NCBI GenBank assembly: GCA_030490835.1
Contig: CM059971.1
Location: 121,738,564-121,802,563 of the forward strand
Length of the DNA stretch: 64,000 bases
Direction of reading: 5' to 3'
Origin: Annona cherimola
Taxonomy: Eukaryota; Streptophyta; Magnoliopsida; Magnoliales; Annonaceae
Shown here: piece after piece, positions 1 to 10,247 of the stretch
How the letters are laid out: each line of letters begins with the position of its first letter
Position numbering within the stretch: the first letter of the stretch is position 1
Notes under the pieces: model-generated
What the model was told of the DNA's origin: nothing
The model's input: only the letters and a program-made list of their open reading frames with translations
Database searches by the model: none
Made by a program: the position numbers and the translations under genes

Positions 1-1230
1 CATGGAAGACTGAACTAATAGCAAGATACAGGACAGTGAGATTGTCATTGAACAATTAAGTTGGTGTAGACTGAAAAATACCAATATCGCAAAGAATGAA
101 GGACGCTTAAGTCAATTCAGCAATGGTAGATGTCATGGCATATTATTCAACCTTAGCAGAAGAATGTGCTACTGTGGATTATTTCTTAGCACTCTCACCG
201 ATACAATTGGCATTGAAAAACAGACAGGAGCAACATGTAAGAGGACAATCCACCCAATCAAAATCTACAAAGGCATAAAGTTCAAGAGAAGTGCATGATA
301 AAAATTGCAAACGATAATCAAGTGTCCCACGAATATAGCATAATATACGCTTGAGCATGTTAAAATTAGCAATTGTATGAGAGGCCATATATTAACAAAT
401 AGAGTTCACTACATAAGAAAAATCTAGATGCGTGAGAGTAAACTATTGAAGGTTGCCTATAATACTCGTGAGCAATAGGCTCGTACTGACACACAGAATT
501 AGGATAAGTAAATTCGTTGCATATATCTCAAAAGAAAGAAAAATACCTTCAATATTATGTGAACTTTAATATCTAAAAAAAAAGTGGGTCGAGATCTTTC
601 ATAAAGAAAGGTAGAGCTTAAAGTAATAATAAGAGCTTGAATGACAATATTCAGATCCCCTATGACAAGAATGTCATCTACACAGAACAAAAAGAGAATG
701 GTGCGACCATGCTAACGATAGATCAATAGTAATGGTTGGTAATACTACAAAAGAAACCATAAGAGAGCAGAAATGTGCTAAACTTGTCAAACTAAGCACG
801 GGGAGCTTACTTAAGCCCATGTAAAGACTTTTCCACAAATAGACATGATTAGGGTGTTGAATATTGTTGAATTGCAGAGATTGTTCCATAAAAATATGAA
901 TGTCAAGATCATCATACAGAAATGTATTTTTAATATCCAACTATTTAATGGTCCAACCACTAACCGTGGCTATAGAGAAAATAATTCGAAGACTTTTTGG
1001 TTTAAGAACTAGATAAAATGTTTCCATGTAGTCCACTCCTTCCTAATAAAACCCTTGAGCTACCAATTGAGCCTTCAAACGTTCCAAACTACCATCCACT
1101 TTAAGTTTAATGTGAAAAACTCACTTGCAACCTACAATATTCATTGCAGCTTTCTAGGAACATAAACCCATGTGTCATTGTTATGAAGAGCTGAAAATTT
1201 TAATTACATTGCTCAATGACAACTAGAGTG
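1..1230 (-). pseudogene. copia reverse transcriptase / RNase H, degenerate
   Basis: Minus-strand fragments in several frames match the copia RT-RNase H order. The stretch near 674-940 has the MDIKNTFLYDDL segment (the usual LDVKNAFLHGDL) followed by a MEQ-type segment. The polymerase motif appears as CVDDILVIG around 660-690. Near 179-388 is the RNase H connection LKRILCYIRGTLDYRLQ followed by the VDFDWVDCP segment, where intact elements have DADWAGCP. Frame breaks separate these blocks, so no working enzyme is encoded. Confidence 0.85.
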
Positions 1231-1239
1231 TGCTAAGGC

Positions 1240-2672
1240 AGTCTTGATCGTCTTAGGCTTTTTTGGGATAGATGACAAGGCTAGATGCATACTTTGGATT
1301 TGGTTTATAAGTACCAATTTGAGAGCTGATAATCATACGATGAGAAGGAAAATTGATGGGAAGTGGTTGTCACTAGGACATACCAGGAGAAACAGAAGCG
1401 GCTGAGTCTATAGTTGGCATTGAGGTCGTAGGAATAGGAGATGAAGGCAATGCTGAAAGGGGCAATTCATATTGAGGAAATGATGACAAAATAGGTTGAT
1501 GATGATGGATAAAGTTCATTTGGTCGGTTATGGAATTGGAAGCCTATGAAGCAAGTTTAAGATTAATATGGAGTGGAATAGATCCAGTGGGAGCCTGTGG
1601 AAAAGATGGGATAGGAATCTATTTAGGACCAATGTGATTTTGAGGAGAAGGCCCAATGAGAGTTGTTGGGATACTAAGTAGGATGAATAGATTCGGCTAA
1701 GTGTGGAAGGGAAGCTCATGATGGATGAAACCAAGTAAAAAAATTCATATAAGAAGTTGCTTTATGAAAAGAAAGAAAATAATTTCTCATAAAAAACAAC
1801 GTGACAGGAAATATACACATGACCTATACAAGGATATAAACATCTATAGCCTTTGTGCTTGTCACCATATCCTAAGAAAATACAAGGAAGAGACCGAGGA
1901 TCTAACTTGGTTAGCATATAACTTCTTAGATGAGTGTAATAACAATAACTAAAATTATAGTCTGAAAGCTTCCCAAATAACACAAAATAAGGACTTTTCA
2001 CATTCAGAACTGATTAAGGTAGACAGTTAGTCACAAAATTGGCAATAGAAAATACATTAACTCAAAATCACAAAGGCATAAAAGCAGAAAAGTCCAAACC
2101 AAGACATTTGATATGACGATACTTTCTCTCTGCTAAGTTATTTTGTTTGAGGGATTTAGGACAAGCTGACTGATACCAAATGCTATATTTCTATAGGTAT
2201 TTTTGGAAGACACCAAGTCCAAACTCACCACCTTCATTAGATTGAAATACCTTCGCAAGAAATCCTAACTGTTTCTCAACCATTTTATGAAAAGCAACAA
2301 ACACGTCAAAGAGATTTGATTTACGTTTCAAAGGGTAGAACCAACAATAATGAAAGTAATCATTAATGAAATCATATAATATTTAAAGCATAATATTTAA
2401 AGTCTTGTGTAGATAAAATTGAAGAAGCACCCCATAAATCACAACGTATTTTAGTAAGTGGAATAGTGGCTCGTGTTACTTTAGAGATAAATGACAACTT
2501 TGTACTCTTACTTATTTGACAACAAAAACATAAATAATCAAACTATTTTGAAATGAAAATTAAATTTTTATTCTTCAAAAAATGTAAGACGTCTTTGTTA
2601 GGATGACTGGGACGTACATGTTACACTTCTTCATTTACGTTATTATTTCTGACAGAGAAGAAACCTTCGAGA
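1240..2672 (-). pseudogene. copia integrase, degenerate
   Basis: The segment KLDPRSLPCIFLGYGDKHKGYRC (read near 1800-1970) is the conserved block C-terminal to the copia integrase core. Farther upstream on the minus strand (about 2100-2400) the core is recognisable from a FYPLKRKSN-like segment and a KVFQSNEGGEF block carrying a DDE-type acidic residue. Frames are broken. 1240-1700, between integrase and RT, is low-complexity linker. Confidence 0.8.
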
Positions 2673-2677
2673 GACAT
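2673..2677. repeat. 5-bp target site duplication GACAT, left copy
   Basis: GACAT directly precedes the TG start of the gypsy LTR at 2678 and recurs at 15019-15023 directly after the CA end of the 3' LTR at 15018. The copia sequence is continuous when the intervening DNA and one GACAT are removed. Confidence 0.9.
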
Positions 2678-2748
2678 TGATGAAAATAGCAAGAAATTTT
2701 TCAAATCTGTCTATTCTAGGCGCAAGAATTTTGTAAAAGGGAAATAAT
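2678..2748 (+). repeat. gypsy 5' LTR, first 71 bp (split)
   Basis: Near-identical to the first 71 bp of the 3' LTR (14435-14505), ending in AAATAAT. The LTR continues at 10248 after the nested insertion. The last 5 bp, ATAAT, are the left target duplication of the inner element. Confidence 0.9.
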
Positions 2749-3115
2749 TGTTCCGGCCTCGTTCGAGAGAAGAATAATTAAATTTCTAATTCTTCAATAT
2801 TCATTCATTTGGGGTTGAATATGAAGTTATTTTCCCGCGGTTTTGAGAATAAATGCTTAATTAATTTCCCAGCAAAATTTTAAAGCATCCAATTCTTTAA
2901 CCGAGTCCGAAAAGTATATCACAGAAATATTTTGCATTGTGTTCTACATTCTGATTTTACATCTCTAACGAGAAAACCCTTGATTAAAAGAGCTGAATAC
3001 AATGGTCCAAAAAAAAATGCTTAATAGTAATGAAGTGCGTAGAAGATCCTTCTACGTCTTTACAAGTGCACGAAAAATCGTGTCTAACAAAAATATAAAG
3101 ATAAATGAGTACACT
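2749..3115. other. Left end of the nested element, no gene
   Basis: AT-rich left terminal sequence between the TG end and the first minisatellite. I see no open frame, no LTR partner and no primer-binding site in it. Confidence 0.6.
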
Positions 3116-3290
3116 TCGCCCCGCGCCGTGACTCGAATGTGAGGTATATGACGCCACGCGCCATAACTTGAATATGAAGTACATGACGCCACGCGCCATG
3201 ACTTAAATATGGGGTATATGACGCCACGCGCCATAATTTGAATATGAGGTACATGACGCCACGCGCCATGACATAAATATGAGTTTACGC
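3116..3290. repeat. 35-bp minisatellite, about 5 units
   Basis: Units starting at about 3116, 3151, 3186, 3221 and 3256 share the core ACGCCACGCGCCAT and an ATATGAGGTACATG-type tail. The spacing is exactly 35 bp. Open frames across it are artefacts of the repeat. A second small repeat (CCCGCTTTCAGC, two to three copies) lies at about 3370-3480. Confidence 0.93.
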
Positions 3291-3551
3291 TTAGCCCGTC
3301 GACCAGTGATGACTCGGTTTGGGAACTAGTGAGGGGCCCGTCGGCTACACTAGTGACCCTACACAGCAAACTAAGTGCGCTCTTAGCTTCTGGATTTACA
3401 CAGCAGACCAGCGTGTCCCGCTTTCAGCTTCTGTACTTGTACAAGAAACCAGCGTCTCCCGCTTTCAGCCTCTGGATTGAATAATTGGGTGGTTTTACCA
3501 AGAAATGGATTTAACCGGGTTTAAAAGTATTTTTAGGTCAATTTTGACCAT

Positions 3552-4091
3552 TAAAAAGGGTTTGAGCCCAACTGGGCTTGTTGGGGGATTTTTGAGCCAT
3601 CTTGGGCTTTTTGGAGATTTTTGAGCTATCTCAAGCTTTTTGGAGGGTTGGTAGCCATCTTGGGCTTTTTGTAGAGTTTTGGGCCATCATGGGCTTTTTG
3701 AAGAGTTTTGAGCCAGCTTGGGCTTTTTTGAGGGTTTTTAGCCATCTTGGGCTTTTTGGAAAATTTTGAGCCAGCTTGGGCTTTTTGGAGAGTTTTTAGT
3801 CATCTTGGGCTTTTTGGAGAGTTTTTAGCCATCTTGGGCTTTTTGGAGATTTTTGGGCCAACTTGGGCTTTTTGGAAAATTTTCAGCCAGCTTGGGCTTT
3901 TTGGAGAATTTTTAGCCATCTTGGGATTTTTGGAGATTTTTGGGCCAGCTTGGGCTTTTTGGAGAGTTTTTAGCCATCTTGGGCTTTTTGGAGATTTTTG
4001 GGCCAGCTTGGGCTTTTTGGAAAATTTTGAGCCAGCTTGGGCTTTTTTGGAAAATTTTGAGCCAGCTTGGGCTTTTTAGAGATTTTTGGCT
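3552..4091. repeat. 29-bp minisatellite, about 18 units
   Basis: Tandem units built on AGCC(A/G)(T/G)CTTGGGCTTTTTGG plus a T-rich spacer. Because 29 is not a multiple of three, a translation through it repeats every 29 residues, as seen in the open frame at 3747-4079. I take that frame to be non-genic. Confidence 0.93.
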
Positions 4092-4267
4092 CGGATTGAG
4101 CGAAGAAGTCGTCATCATTTTTTTTTGATATATATATATATATGTATATATATATTTATATAATCTTAGAAGTCAAAATCTTAATTTTTGGATGCCTTTG
4201 AATATATATGTATATTCTGATATATTTTTATAGAAAATACATATATATTTATTTTTATTTTCAAAAG

Positions 4268-5790
4268 AGGGAAAATATACTTAACCCGTGTGTCAATTCA
4301 ACCCGCCAGTCGGGGAGTATCCACGTTGGGAAAAGTAGTTTTTGAAAATAATATATATGTATATATATATTTATATATAAATAATATACATATATATATT
4401 TTTATAGGAGAAAATATACTTAACCCGTGTGTCAATTCAACCCGCCAGTCGGGGAGTATCCACGTTGGGAAAAGTAGTTTTTGAAAATAATATATATGTA
4501 TATATATATTTATATATAAATAATATACATATATATATTTTTATAGGAGAAAATATACTTAACCCGTGTGTCAATTCAACACGCCAGTCGGGGAGTATCC
4601 ACGTTAGGAAAAGTAGTTTTTGAAAATAATATATATGTATATATATATTTATATATAAATAATATACATATATATATTTTTATAGGAGAAAATATACTTA
4701 ACCCGTGTGTCAATTCAACCCGCCAGTCGGGGAGTATCCACGTTGGGAAAAGTAGTTTTTTTTTGAAAATAACATATATGTATATATATATTTATATATA
4801 AATAATATATATATATTTTTATAGGAGAAAATATACTTAACCCGTGTGTCAATTCAACCCGCCAGTCGGGGAGTATCCACGTTGGGAAAAGTAGTTTTTA
4901 AAAATAATATATATGTATATATCTATTTATATATAAATAATATACATATATATATTTTTATAGGAGAAAATATACTTAACCCGTGTGTCAATTCAACCCG
5001 CCAGTCGGGGAGTATCCACGTTGGGAAAAGTAGTTTTTGAAAATAATATATATGTATATATATATTTATATATAAATAATATACATATATATATTTTTGT
5101 AGGAGCAAATATACTTAACCCGTGTGTCAGTTCAACCCGCCAGTCGGGGAGTATCCACGTTGGGAAAAGTAGTTTTTGAAAATAATATATATGTATATAT
5201 ATTTATATATAAATAATATACATATATATATTTTTATAGGAGAAAATATACTTAACCCGTGTGTCAATTCAACCCGCCAGTCGGGGAGTATCCACGTTGG
5301 GAAAAGTAGTTTTTGAAAATAATATATATGTATATATATATTTATATATAAATAATATATATATATATATTTTTATAGGAGAAAATATACTTAACCCGTG
5401 TGTCAATTCAACCCGCCAGTCGGGGAGTATCCACGTTGGGAAAAGTAGTTTTTGAAAATAATATATATGTATATATATATATTTATATATAAATAATATA
5501 CATATATATATTTTTGTAGGAGCAAATATACTTAACCCGTGTGTCAGTTCAACCCGCCAGTCGGGGAGTATCCACGTTGGGAAAAGTAGTTTTTGAAAAT
5601 AATATATATGTATATATATTTATATATAAATAATATACATATATATATTTTTATAGGAGAAAATATACTTAACCCATGTGTCAATTCAACCCGCCAGTCG
5701 GGGAGTATCCACGTTGGGAAAAGTAGTTTTTGAAAATAATATATATGTATATATATATTTATATATAATATATATATATTAAAGAAACTC
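4268..5790. repeat. 139-bp tandem array, about 11 units
   Basis: Units of 137-139 bp, each with a unique-looking core (ACCCGTGTGTCAATTCAACC, CGGGGAGTATCCACGTTGGG) and an AT-dinucleotide half. Cores recur near 4283, 4422, 4561, 4700, 4839, 4978, 5117, 5254, 5393, 5531 and 5669. Length variation comes from the AT tract. Copies are almost identical, with single-base variants such as CAGTTCAACC in two units, suggesting recent expansion or homogenisation. Confidence 0.95.
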
Positions 5791-5963
5791 AAAAATATAT
5801 ATCTGAGAACTCACATTCCCTCTTTTTTTTTGAGCGCGGGAGACATCTCTCTTGCTCGTCCTCGCCCTCTCCTCGCTGTTGTTGTTGTGTCTTCCGAATG
5901 GAAGCTTCATCGGTATTTATAGGCTTTTGGCTGGCTCGAGATGGGTTCCACGGCTGCCGTCGC

Positions 5964-6330
5964 TCCCGCGGAACTTCATGCCGCGGAACTCCATTTCGTT
6001 GCCGCGGAACTGTGTCCCCGTGGAACTTCAGATTTCGTTGCCGCGGAACTCGCTCCCGCGGAACTTCATGCCGCGGAACTCCATTTCGTTGCCGCGGAAC
6101 TTCAGATTTTGTTGCCGCGGAACCTCGTTGCCGCGGAACCTCATGCCGCGGAACTCCATTTCGTTGCCGCGGAACTGTGTCCTCGCGGAACTTCAGATTT
6201 TGTTGCCGCGGAACCTCATTCCTCTTTTCCCGCGGAACCTCATTCCTCTTTTCCTGCGGAACCTCATCTACGCGGAACCCACGTTACCGCGGAACTTCGT
6301 CGCCACGGAACCAGATTCACACGGAACTTC
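5964..6330. repeat. GC-rich minisatellite built on CCGCGGAAC
   Basis: About twenty copies of a CCGCGGAAC(T/C)TC core separated by variable short spacers, with some higher-order repetition of two- to three-unit blocks. It supports overlapping open frames in three phases (5852-6436, 5898-6683, 5941-6354), which is expected of such a repeat and not evidence for a protein. A TATTTATAG box lies just upstream at about 5914. Confidence 0.88.
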
Positions 6331-6339
6331 TTGGTCTTC

Positions 6340-7249
6340 ACGCGCCTGCAGTGAGCGATTTGGGTGTTGCAGTTTGCTGGACGGAAGTGAGGAGGACCAC
6401 GCTGCTGGATCAGATGGCAGTCATGCATTCTTCTAGCAGCAACCTCCGCGACCTGCTTAGGTTCCGAGACGGGGAAGATCGGAGGCAGGAGCGGACGCTG
6501 ACGACTCTTGGATCCGTCTTCTTCGGCGACAAGCAAGGCCAGCTCGCCACCCCGGAATCCCGTGCAAGAGATCTCCGCTTCACGATCCCAGACATTCACA
6601 TGCAGACAAGCTCCATCAAAGTCTTCCCTTTTGAACTCATGTCAGCTATCCTCGACGGGGAAGTCCACTGCCTCCTTGCCTAATCAAAGCGCCGGCCGCA
6701 CCTTCCGAAACGAGTCCGGCGACAGCAAAAGCTGCAGACTTTCGCCGCAGTCCATTTCTCTCAAGTTCACAACTAAACACTCGTGGATTCAACTCCCGAC
6801 TCAGAATCATCCGAGTTTGCGGCTGAACCACCGAGAGCGAGGCGCCTACTCGCAGCTGAAGAAGCCGGAGCGCTCAAACGCGTAGCAGAGTCCCCTGCCG
6901 TCCTCTGCTGCATCCGCTGCTTCTGCCATAGAGATGGCCGCAGCCATGAACCTCCTCCCTGGCTCACCCTCGTCTGTGCCCGTCAACGAGCTTGTCGGCC
7001 TCATTCTCTCGGAGCTCGGCAATCTTATCTCTTGGGACGTCTGCTTCAACGAGCCCCGGACAAAATCCTCCACCGCGACCTTCTCGCTCCTCCGCCCTCG
7101 CCTGGGCTTGCGAGGAATCATGGTGGGGAAGTGCTCATCACTCTGCAGAGGTGTCTAGGCGTCTTTACACACGCTGCTTTGCTTTCCTTGTTGTTTCAAA
7201 ACTCTTTTCAGTTCTCCTCAGTTCTCTATTCTTCCCCTTCTCTTCGAAA
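6340..7249. other. GC-rich patchwork, probably captured host sequence, unidentified
   Basis: Composition jumps from AT-rich to GC-rich and coding-like, but no frame gives a family I can name. 6396-6670 and 6890-7150 have moderately long frames on both strands. About 100 bp before the tubulin start (7150-7249) could be captured tubulin 5' UTR. Given recognised gene pieces immediately to the right, capture is the likeliest origin; this is inference. Confidence 0.5.
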
Positions 7250-7840
7250 ATGAGAGAATGCATCTCGATCACATCGGTCAGGCCGGTATCCAGGTTGGAA
7301 ATGCCTGCTGGGAGTTTTTCTGTCTTGAGCATGGATTTCAGCCTGATGGTCAAATGGCAGGCGTCAAGACCGTCGGAGGAGGCGACGACTCGTTCAACAC
7401 CTTCTTCAGCGAGACCAGCGCCGACAAGCACGTCCCTCGTGCCGTCTTCGTGGATCTCGAGCCCACTGTTATCGATGAGGTCAGGACCGGCGTCTATCGC
7501 CAGCTCTTCCACCCCGAGCGGCTCATCAGCGCCAAGGAGGACGCTGCCAACACTTTGCTCGCGGCCACTACACGATCGGCAAGGAGGTCGTTGATCTCTG
7601 CCTCGACCGCATCAGGAAGCTTGCAGACAACTGCACCGGCCTACAGGGATTCCTTGTTTTCAATGCTGTCAGCGGTGGTACGGGCTCAGGCCTCGGCTTT
7701 CTCCTCCTGGAGCGTCTCTACGTGGACTACGGAAAGAAATCAAAGCTCGGTTTCACCACCTACCCATCCCCCTCCTGCGGCCATTTCTCCGTTCAAACTC
7801 GCTGTACTCCAGACACTCAGCTTCAACAACTCTCCCCTTC
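7250..7840 (+). pseudogene. Captured alpha-tubulin fragment (N-terminal ~200 residues)
   Basis: Begins ATGAGAGAATGC, giving the alpha-tubulin start MRECISI, followed by [63 protein letters not shown] and [11 protein letters not shown]. After a frame break come the RGHYTIGKE and [19 protein letters not shown] segments and the GGGTGSG-type nucleotide-binding loop (here [10 protein letters not shown]). One base is missing at codon 8 (in the CAC of SIHIGQ) and another near codon 100, so the frame is broken. No introns are visible. Homology fades near 7830, where the antisense receptor-kinase/L12 chimera begins. The full protein is about 450 residues, so more than half is missing. Confidence 0.93.
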
Positions 7841-8851
7841 ATCTCGTCGTTGCAGCTCATGAAGATCTTCTGTGGGGACCTCAACATCCCCGTCGGCAAT
7901 CCCCTGCTGCAGATCTTTCGGATCCTTGCCGTCCACAGTACAACCCACAAACACGCAGGTGCCAAGGATCTCCTTAATGGTTCCGGACAAATCCTTGGCC
8001 ATCGACCTCGGCCGCATCACCCGCGCGATCTCGATGACGTCATCAAGGGAGATGTCTCCATTGTGCTTAATGTTCTTCGTCTTCTTCCGGTCGCGCTCCA
8101 TATGCAGCGTGTAGACGCAATCCCTCAGGCTAAGCCGGATTTGCTCCTCTGCCTGTCGCTGCTTTATCCGCAAATCCTCCTCCCGCTGCCGCGCCGACGA
8201 CGCCTGCTCGGTAGCCGGCTGGCCGAGATTCCTGCTTATGACGCGGATCTGCACAAGCCAATCCCCGAACTCCTTGTTCGTTTCGTGCCCTGTGGTCAGC
8301 TCTAGCAGCACCACACCGAAACTGTAGACGTCGTACTTCTCGTTTATACGGAGCGTCGACGCATATTTTGGTGCGATGTAACCAAACAACCCCGCGACGA
8401 CCGTCACTGATTCCAGCTTGCCGTGCTTGGCCAGCATATGCGCCGGCCCGAAGTCAGCGATCTTGGCTTTGAAGTCGTTGTTGAGCAAGATGTTGCTGGG
8501 TTTGACGCTGCGGTGGATGATTGGCGGCGCGGAGGAGTGATGCATGTAGCAGAGCCCCTGCGCAGCGCTGATCGCAATCTGGAGCCGCGTCGGCCAGTCG
8601 AGACCGGCTCCTCCTTTTCTGGCCATCTTGCCGCGAAGCCAGCGGTCCAAGCTGGCGTTCTCCACATACTCGTAGACAAGCACCTTCGAGTCGTCGCTGG
8701 AGATGCAGCAGAATAATTTCACGATGCTCGTGTGCCGTACCCCGCCCAGAATCTTGATCTTCGACTGGAATTCTCTTTCCTTGCTGCTGTCTTTCCTGCT
8801 TCTGTCATCAACAACTCTAATGGAAAAGAAATTCCGATTCCTTGATAACAA
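7823..8851 (-). pseudogene. Chimeric 342-aa frame: receptor-kinase piece fused to RPL12
   Basis: One uninterrupted minus-strand frame joins unrelated gene pieces. Residues ~13-198 are a plant LRR receptor kinase domain of the HSL1 type: [57 protein letters not shown], a catalytic loop [11 protein letters not shown] at 133-135, and [13 protein letters not shown]. The catalytic aspartate of HRD is Ser115, APE is APK, and the ATP-binding N-lobe start is missing, so it cannot be an active kinase. Residues ~200-250 are an unidentified charged stretch. Residues ~252-328 match the C-terminal half of ribosomal protein L12: [55 protein letters not shown]. It overlaps the tubulin piece slightly in antisense. 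Expression is unknown; a captured, non-functional fusion is likeliest. Confidence 0.9.
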
Positions 8852-9498
8852 GGAGCTGCAATTGTCAGCTCAAAGCATCCAGATTTCCATACAGGTACCC
8901 ATCGAAGTGCAACTTTCAAAGAATCAGACGCTTCTGGAATGTGCAAAAACACGATCCTTATGGCCATTTTAAGAATACGCAATCTCCTAAAGCGAAACGC
9001 ATCGTTCGGAGAGTCACGCACTTGAGTTTTACGAAGGCGTCGAGAGAATGGAGCAGGCGAGACTAGAGTGTTGACCAAACCTCCCGCGGAATCTCTTCCT
9101 CGCCCTTGCCAACACTGGCATCAGCCTCGTCGTCGCCATCGAGAACGCCCGCGCTGCCAACCTCAGCAATCTCTTCTCCTCTGCTGACTGGTATCTGGCG
9201 GGGAGGAAGCGGGCGACGCGGGTGACAAACCACTGTTCAGCAGCGGAATTGCCAAGGAGATGTATTTCTACCCGATAAACCTGGAGATACTGAGTCACCT
9301 ACCGGGGAAGATCGATGCCGTCGATCCAAGCACAGGAAAGTAGAATCTGACGTGTTCGGCAGATCGGGTCCCTGAGAGGCTCCGAAGCAAATTGAAGCAT
9401 TCGCGGAGAAAGTCTCGGTGGCGGGATGATTCTTCTTCGTCCGTGGCCCGCCTCTCCATGATAGCCCACGCCATGATCGGTGCCGGGTCGGAGACAGA
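8852..9498. other. Unidentified captured-type sequence
   Basis: The plus strand at about 9080-9220 reads FLALANTGISLVVAIENARAANLS, faintly reminiscent of glycoside hydrolase 17, but too short to assign. The next ~100 bp have another coding-like frame that ends at a stop near 9345. Frames shift repeatedly. I take it as more patchwork of the nested element. Confidence 0.4.
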
Positions 9499-9690
9499 AT
9501 GTACTTCCAGGATGGACTTCTGGTGCTCATCTTCGACTTCCTATCCCCTCACCAAGACTGGAATTCGGCTTCTCTGGTCTGTAAGTCGTGGTTCGAGGTC
9601 GAACGATGGTGCCGGCGTCAGGTTCTAGTCCGCAACTGCGACAAGGTGGAGCCGACGAGGGTCGTCGACCGATTTTCTAGGGCCGTGTTG
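9499..9690 (+). pseudogene. Captured F-box fragment, TIR1/AFB auxin-receptor type
   Basis: The frame starting at 9499 reads LLVLIFDFLSPHQDWNSASL, VCKSWFEVERWCRRQVLVRN and KVEPTRVVDRF. This matches the F-box region at the N-terminus of plant TIR1/AFB proteins (LVCKSWYxVERWSRRxVFVxNC, then RV-x-RF). Only about 60 residues are present; the leucine-rich repeats that bind auxin and Aux/IAA are absent. The next ~340 bp come from something else. Confidence 0.75.
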
Positions 9691-10033
9691 CTGACTTTGA
9701 TGGCGACGATGACTGCAGCGGTGCTGAAGATGCAGGTGAAAAGGATCGGACTTTCGAGAACGGCGGAGATAGGGATAGCCAGAGGGATGTATGGGAGGTC
9801 AGGAACTCCATCGGCCTGGATTGTACTCTTGATAATGAGGAGGAGGAAGACCAAGATGACCAATTGGCCGTGGGCAGGCAAAAGGCTGGTGATCGTGTCT
9901 TCATGCGGGATGCCACGGACTATGGCTTGTCCAAGCAAATGGAGATGGAGGCATTCACCGAGTTGGGGCTCTTCGTCAAGGAGACAATCGTCTCATTCAG
10001 CTGCTATGGGCCTGACGAGGCTGTGGACGCGTG
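9690..10033 (+). pseudogene. Captured acidic-protein fragment, unidentified
   Basis: In the frame ending at a stop near 10033, an acidic stretch (DGDDDCSGAEDAGEKD, then NEEEEDQDDQLAVG) is followed by GDRVFMRDATDYG and a C-terminal TIVSFSCYGPDEAVDA. Open for about 110 codons with plausible codon use. I do not recognise the family. Confidence 0.45.
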
Positions 10034-10151
10034 AAGCAGCAACCGCTTGCCGGAGCCGTCAGCAACGACCGGAGCTGTGAATGTGCAGTTGATGACGACG
10101 ACGGTGTAGACGCGACCATATCTTACAACTCTCCAATTTTCTTTTTCTTTT

Positions 10152-10183
<32 letters not shown>

Positions 10184-10242
10184 TTTTTTTATGAGAAATC
10201 GTATACGCGTAGTAGTCCCATAGTTAAAAATTTACCTTATCA
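10034..10242. other. Right end of nested element with pyrimidine tract
   Basis: A T/C tract at about 10138-10190 is followed by about 50 bp ending CTTATCA. There is no open frame and no copy of the left-end TGTTCCGG here. Confidence 0.6.
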
Positions 10243-10247
10243 ATAAT

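Larger units (their letters stand above)
1..2677 (-). mobile_element. Ty1/copia retrotransposon, 3' portion (outer layer of the nest)
   Basis: Decayed copia pol read on the minus strand: RNase H, then reverse transcriptase, then integrase as coordinates rise. The rest of the element (protease, gag, primer-binding site) resumes at 15024 on the same strand, so a nested insertion splits it. The 5-bp GACAT at 2673-2677 is repeated at 15019-15023 as the target duplication of the insertion. Several stops and frameshifts are present. The 3' LTR is not visible and presumably lies left of the window. Confidence 0.88.
2749..10242. mobile_element. Nested gene-capturing element, TG...CA ends, ATAAT duplication
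   Basis: The intact 3' LTR supplies the empty-site sequence: its GGGAAATAATCATAGG is interrupted in the 5' LTR. The insert begins TGTTCCGG at 2749, ends CTTATCA at 10242, and is flanked by ATAAT at 2744-2748 and 10243-10247. TG...CA termini with a 5-bp duplication are typical of LTR retrotransposons. However, I find no second copy of the left end near the right end, no primer site and no gag/pol. It contains 35-, 29-, 139- and ~18-bp-class minisatellites and then about 4 kb of GC-rich host-gene pieces. Class unresolved: a LARD-like element with one LTR lost, or something else. Confidence 0.85.

Noticed and set aside
3747..4079. 110-codon frame rich in Trp, Phe and Gly
   Set aside because: Exactly periodic at 29 residues, the translation of the 29-bp minisatellite in three phases.
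4290..5455. Repeated 64-codon open frames in the 139-bp array
   Set aside because: Each spans one repeat unit including AT-dinucleotide sequence and begins at the same repeat position; they exist only because the unit repeats.
4268..5790. Possible CRISPR-like array
   Set aside because: Units are contiguous 139-bp repeats with no unique spacers, and the context is a plant nuclear retroelement nest.
5852..6683. 194- and 261-codon frames with Arg-Gly-Thr or Pro-Arg-Asn repeats
   Set aside because: Three overlapping frames through the CCGCGGAAC minisatellite; no domain, no supporting signals.
9618..9938. Minus-strand 106-codon frame that looks like a membrane protein
   Set aside because: It is the antisense of the acidic plus-strand piece; acidic codons read backwards give hydrophobic residues.
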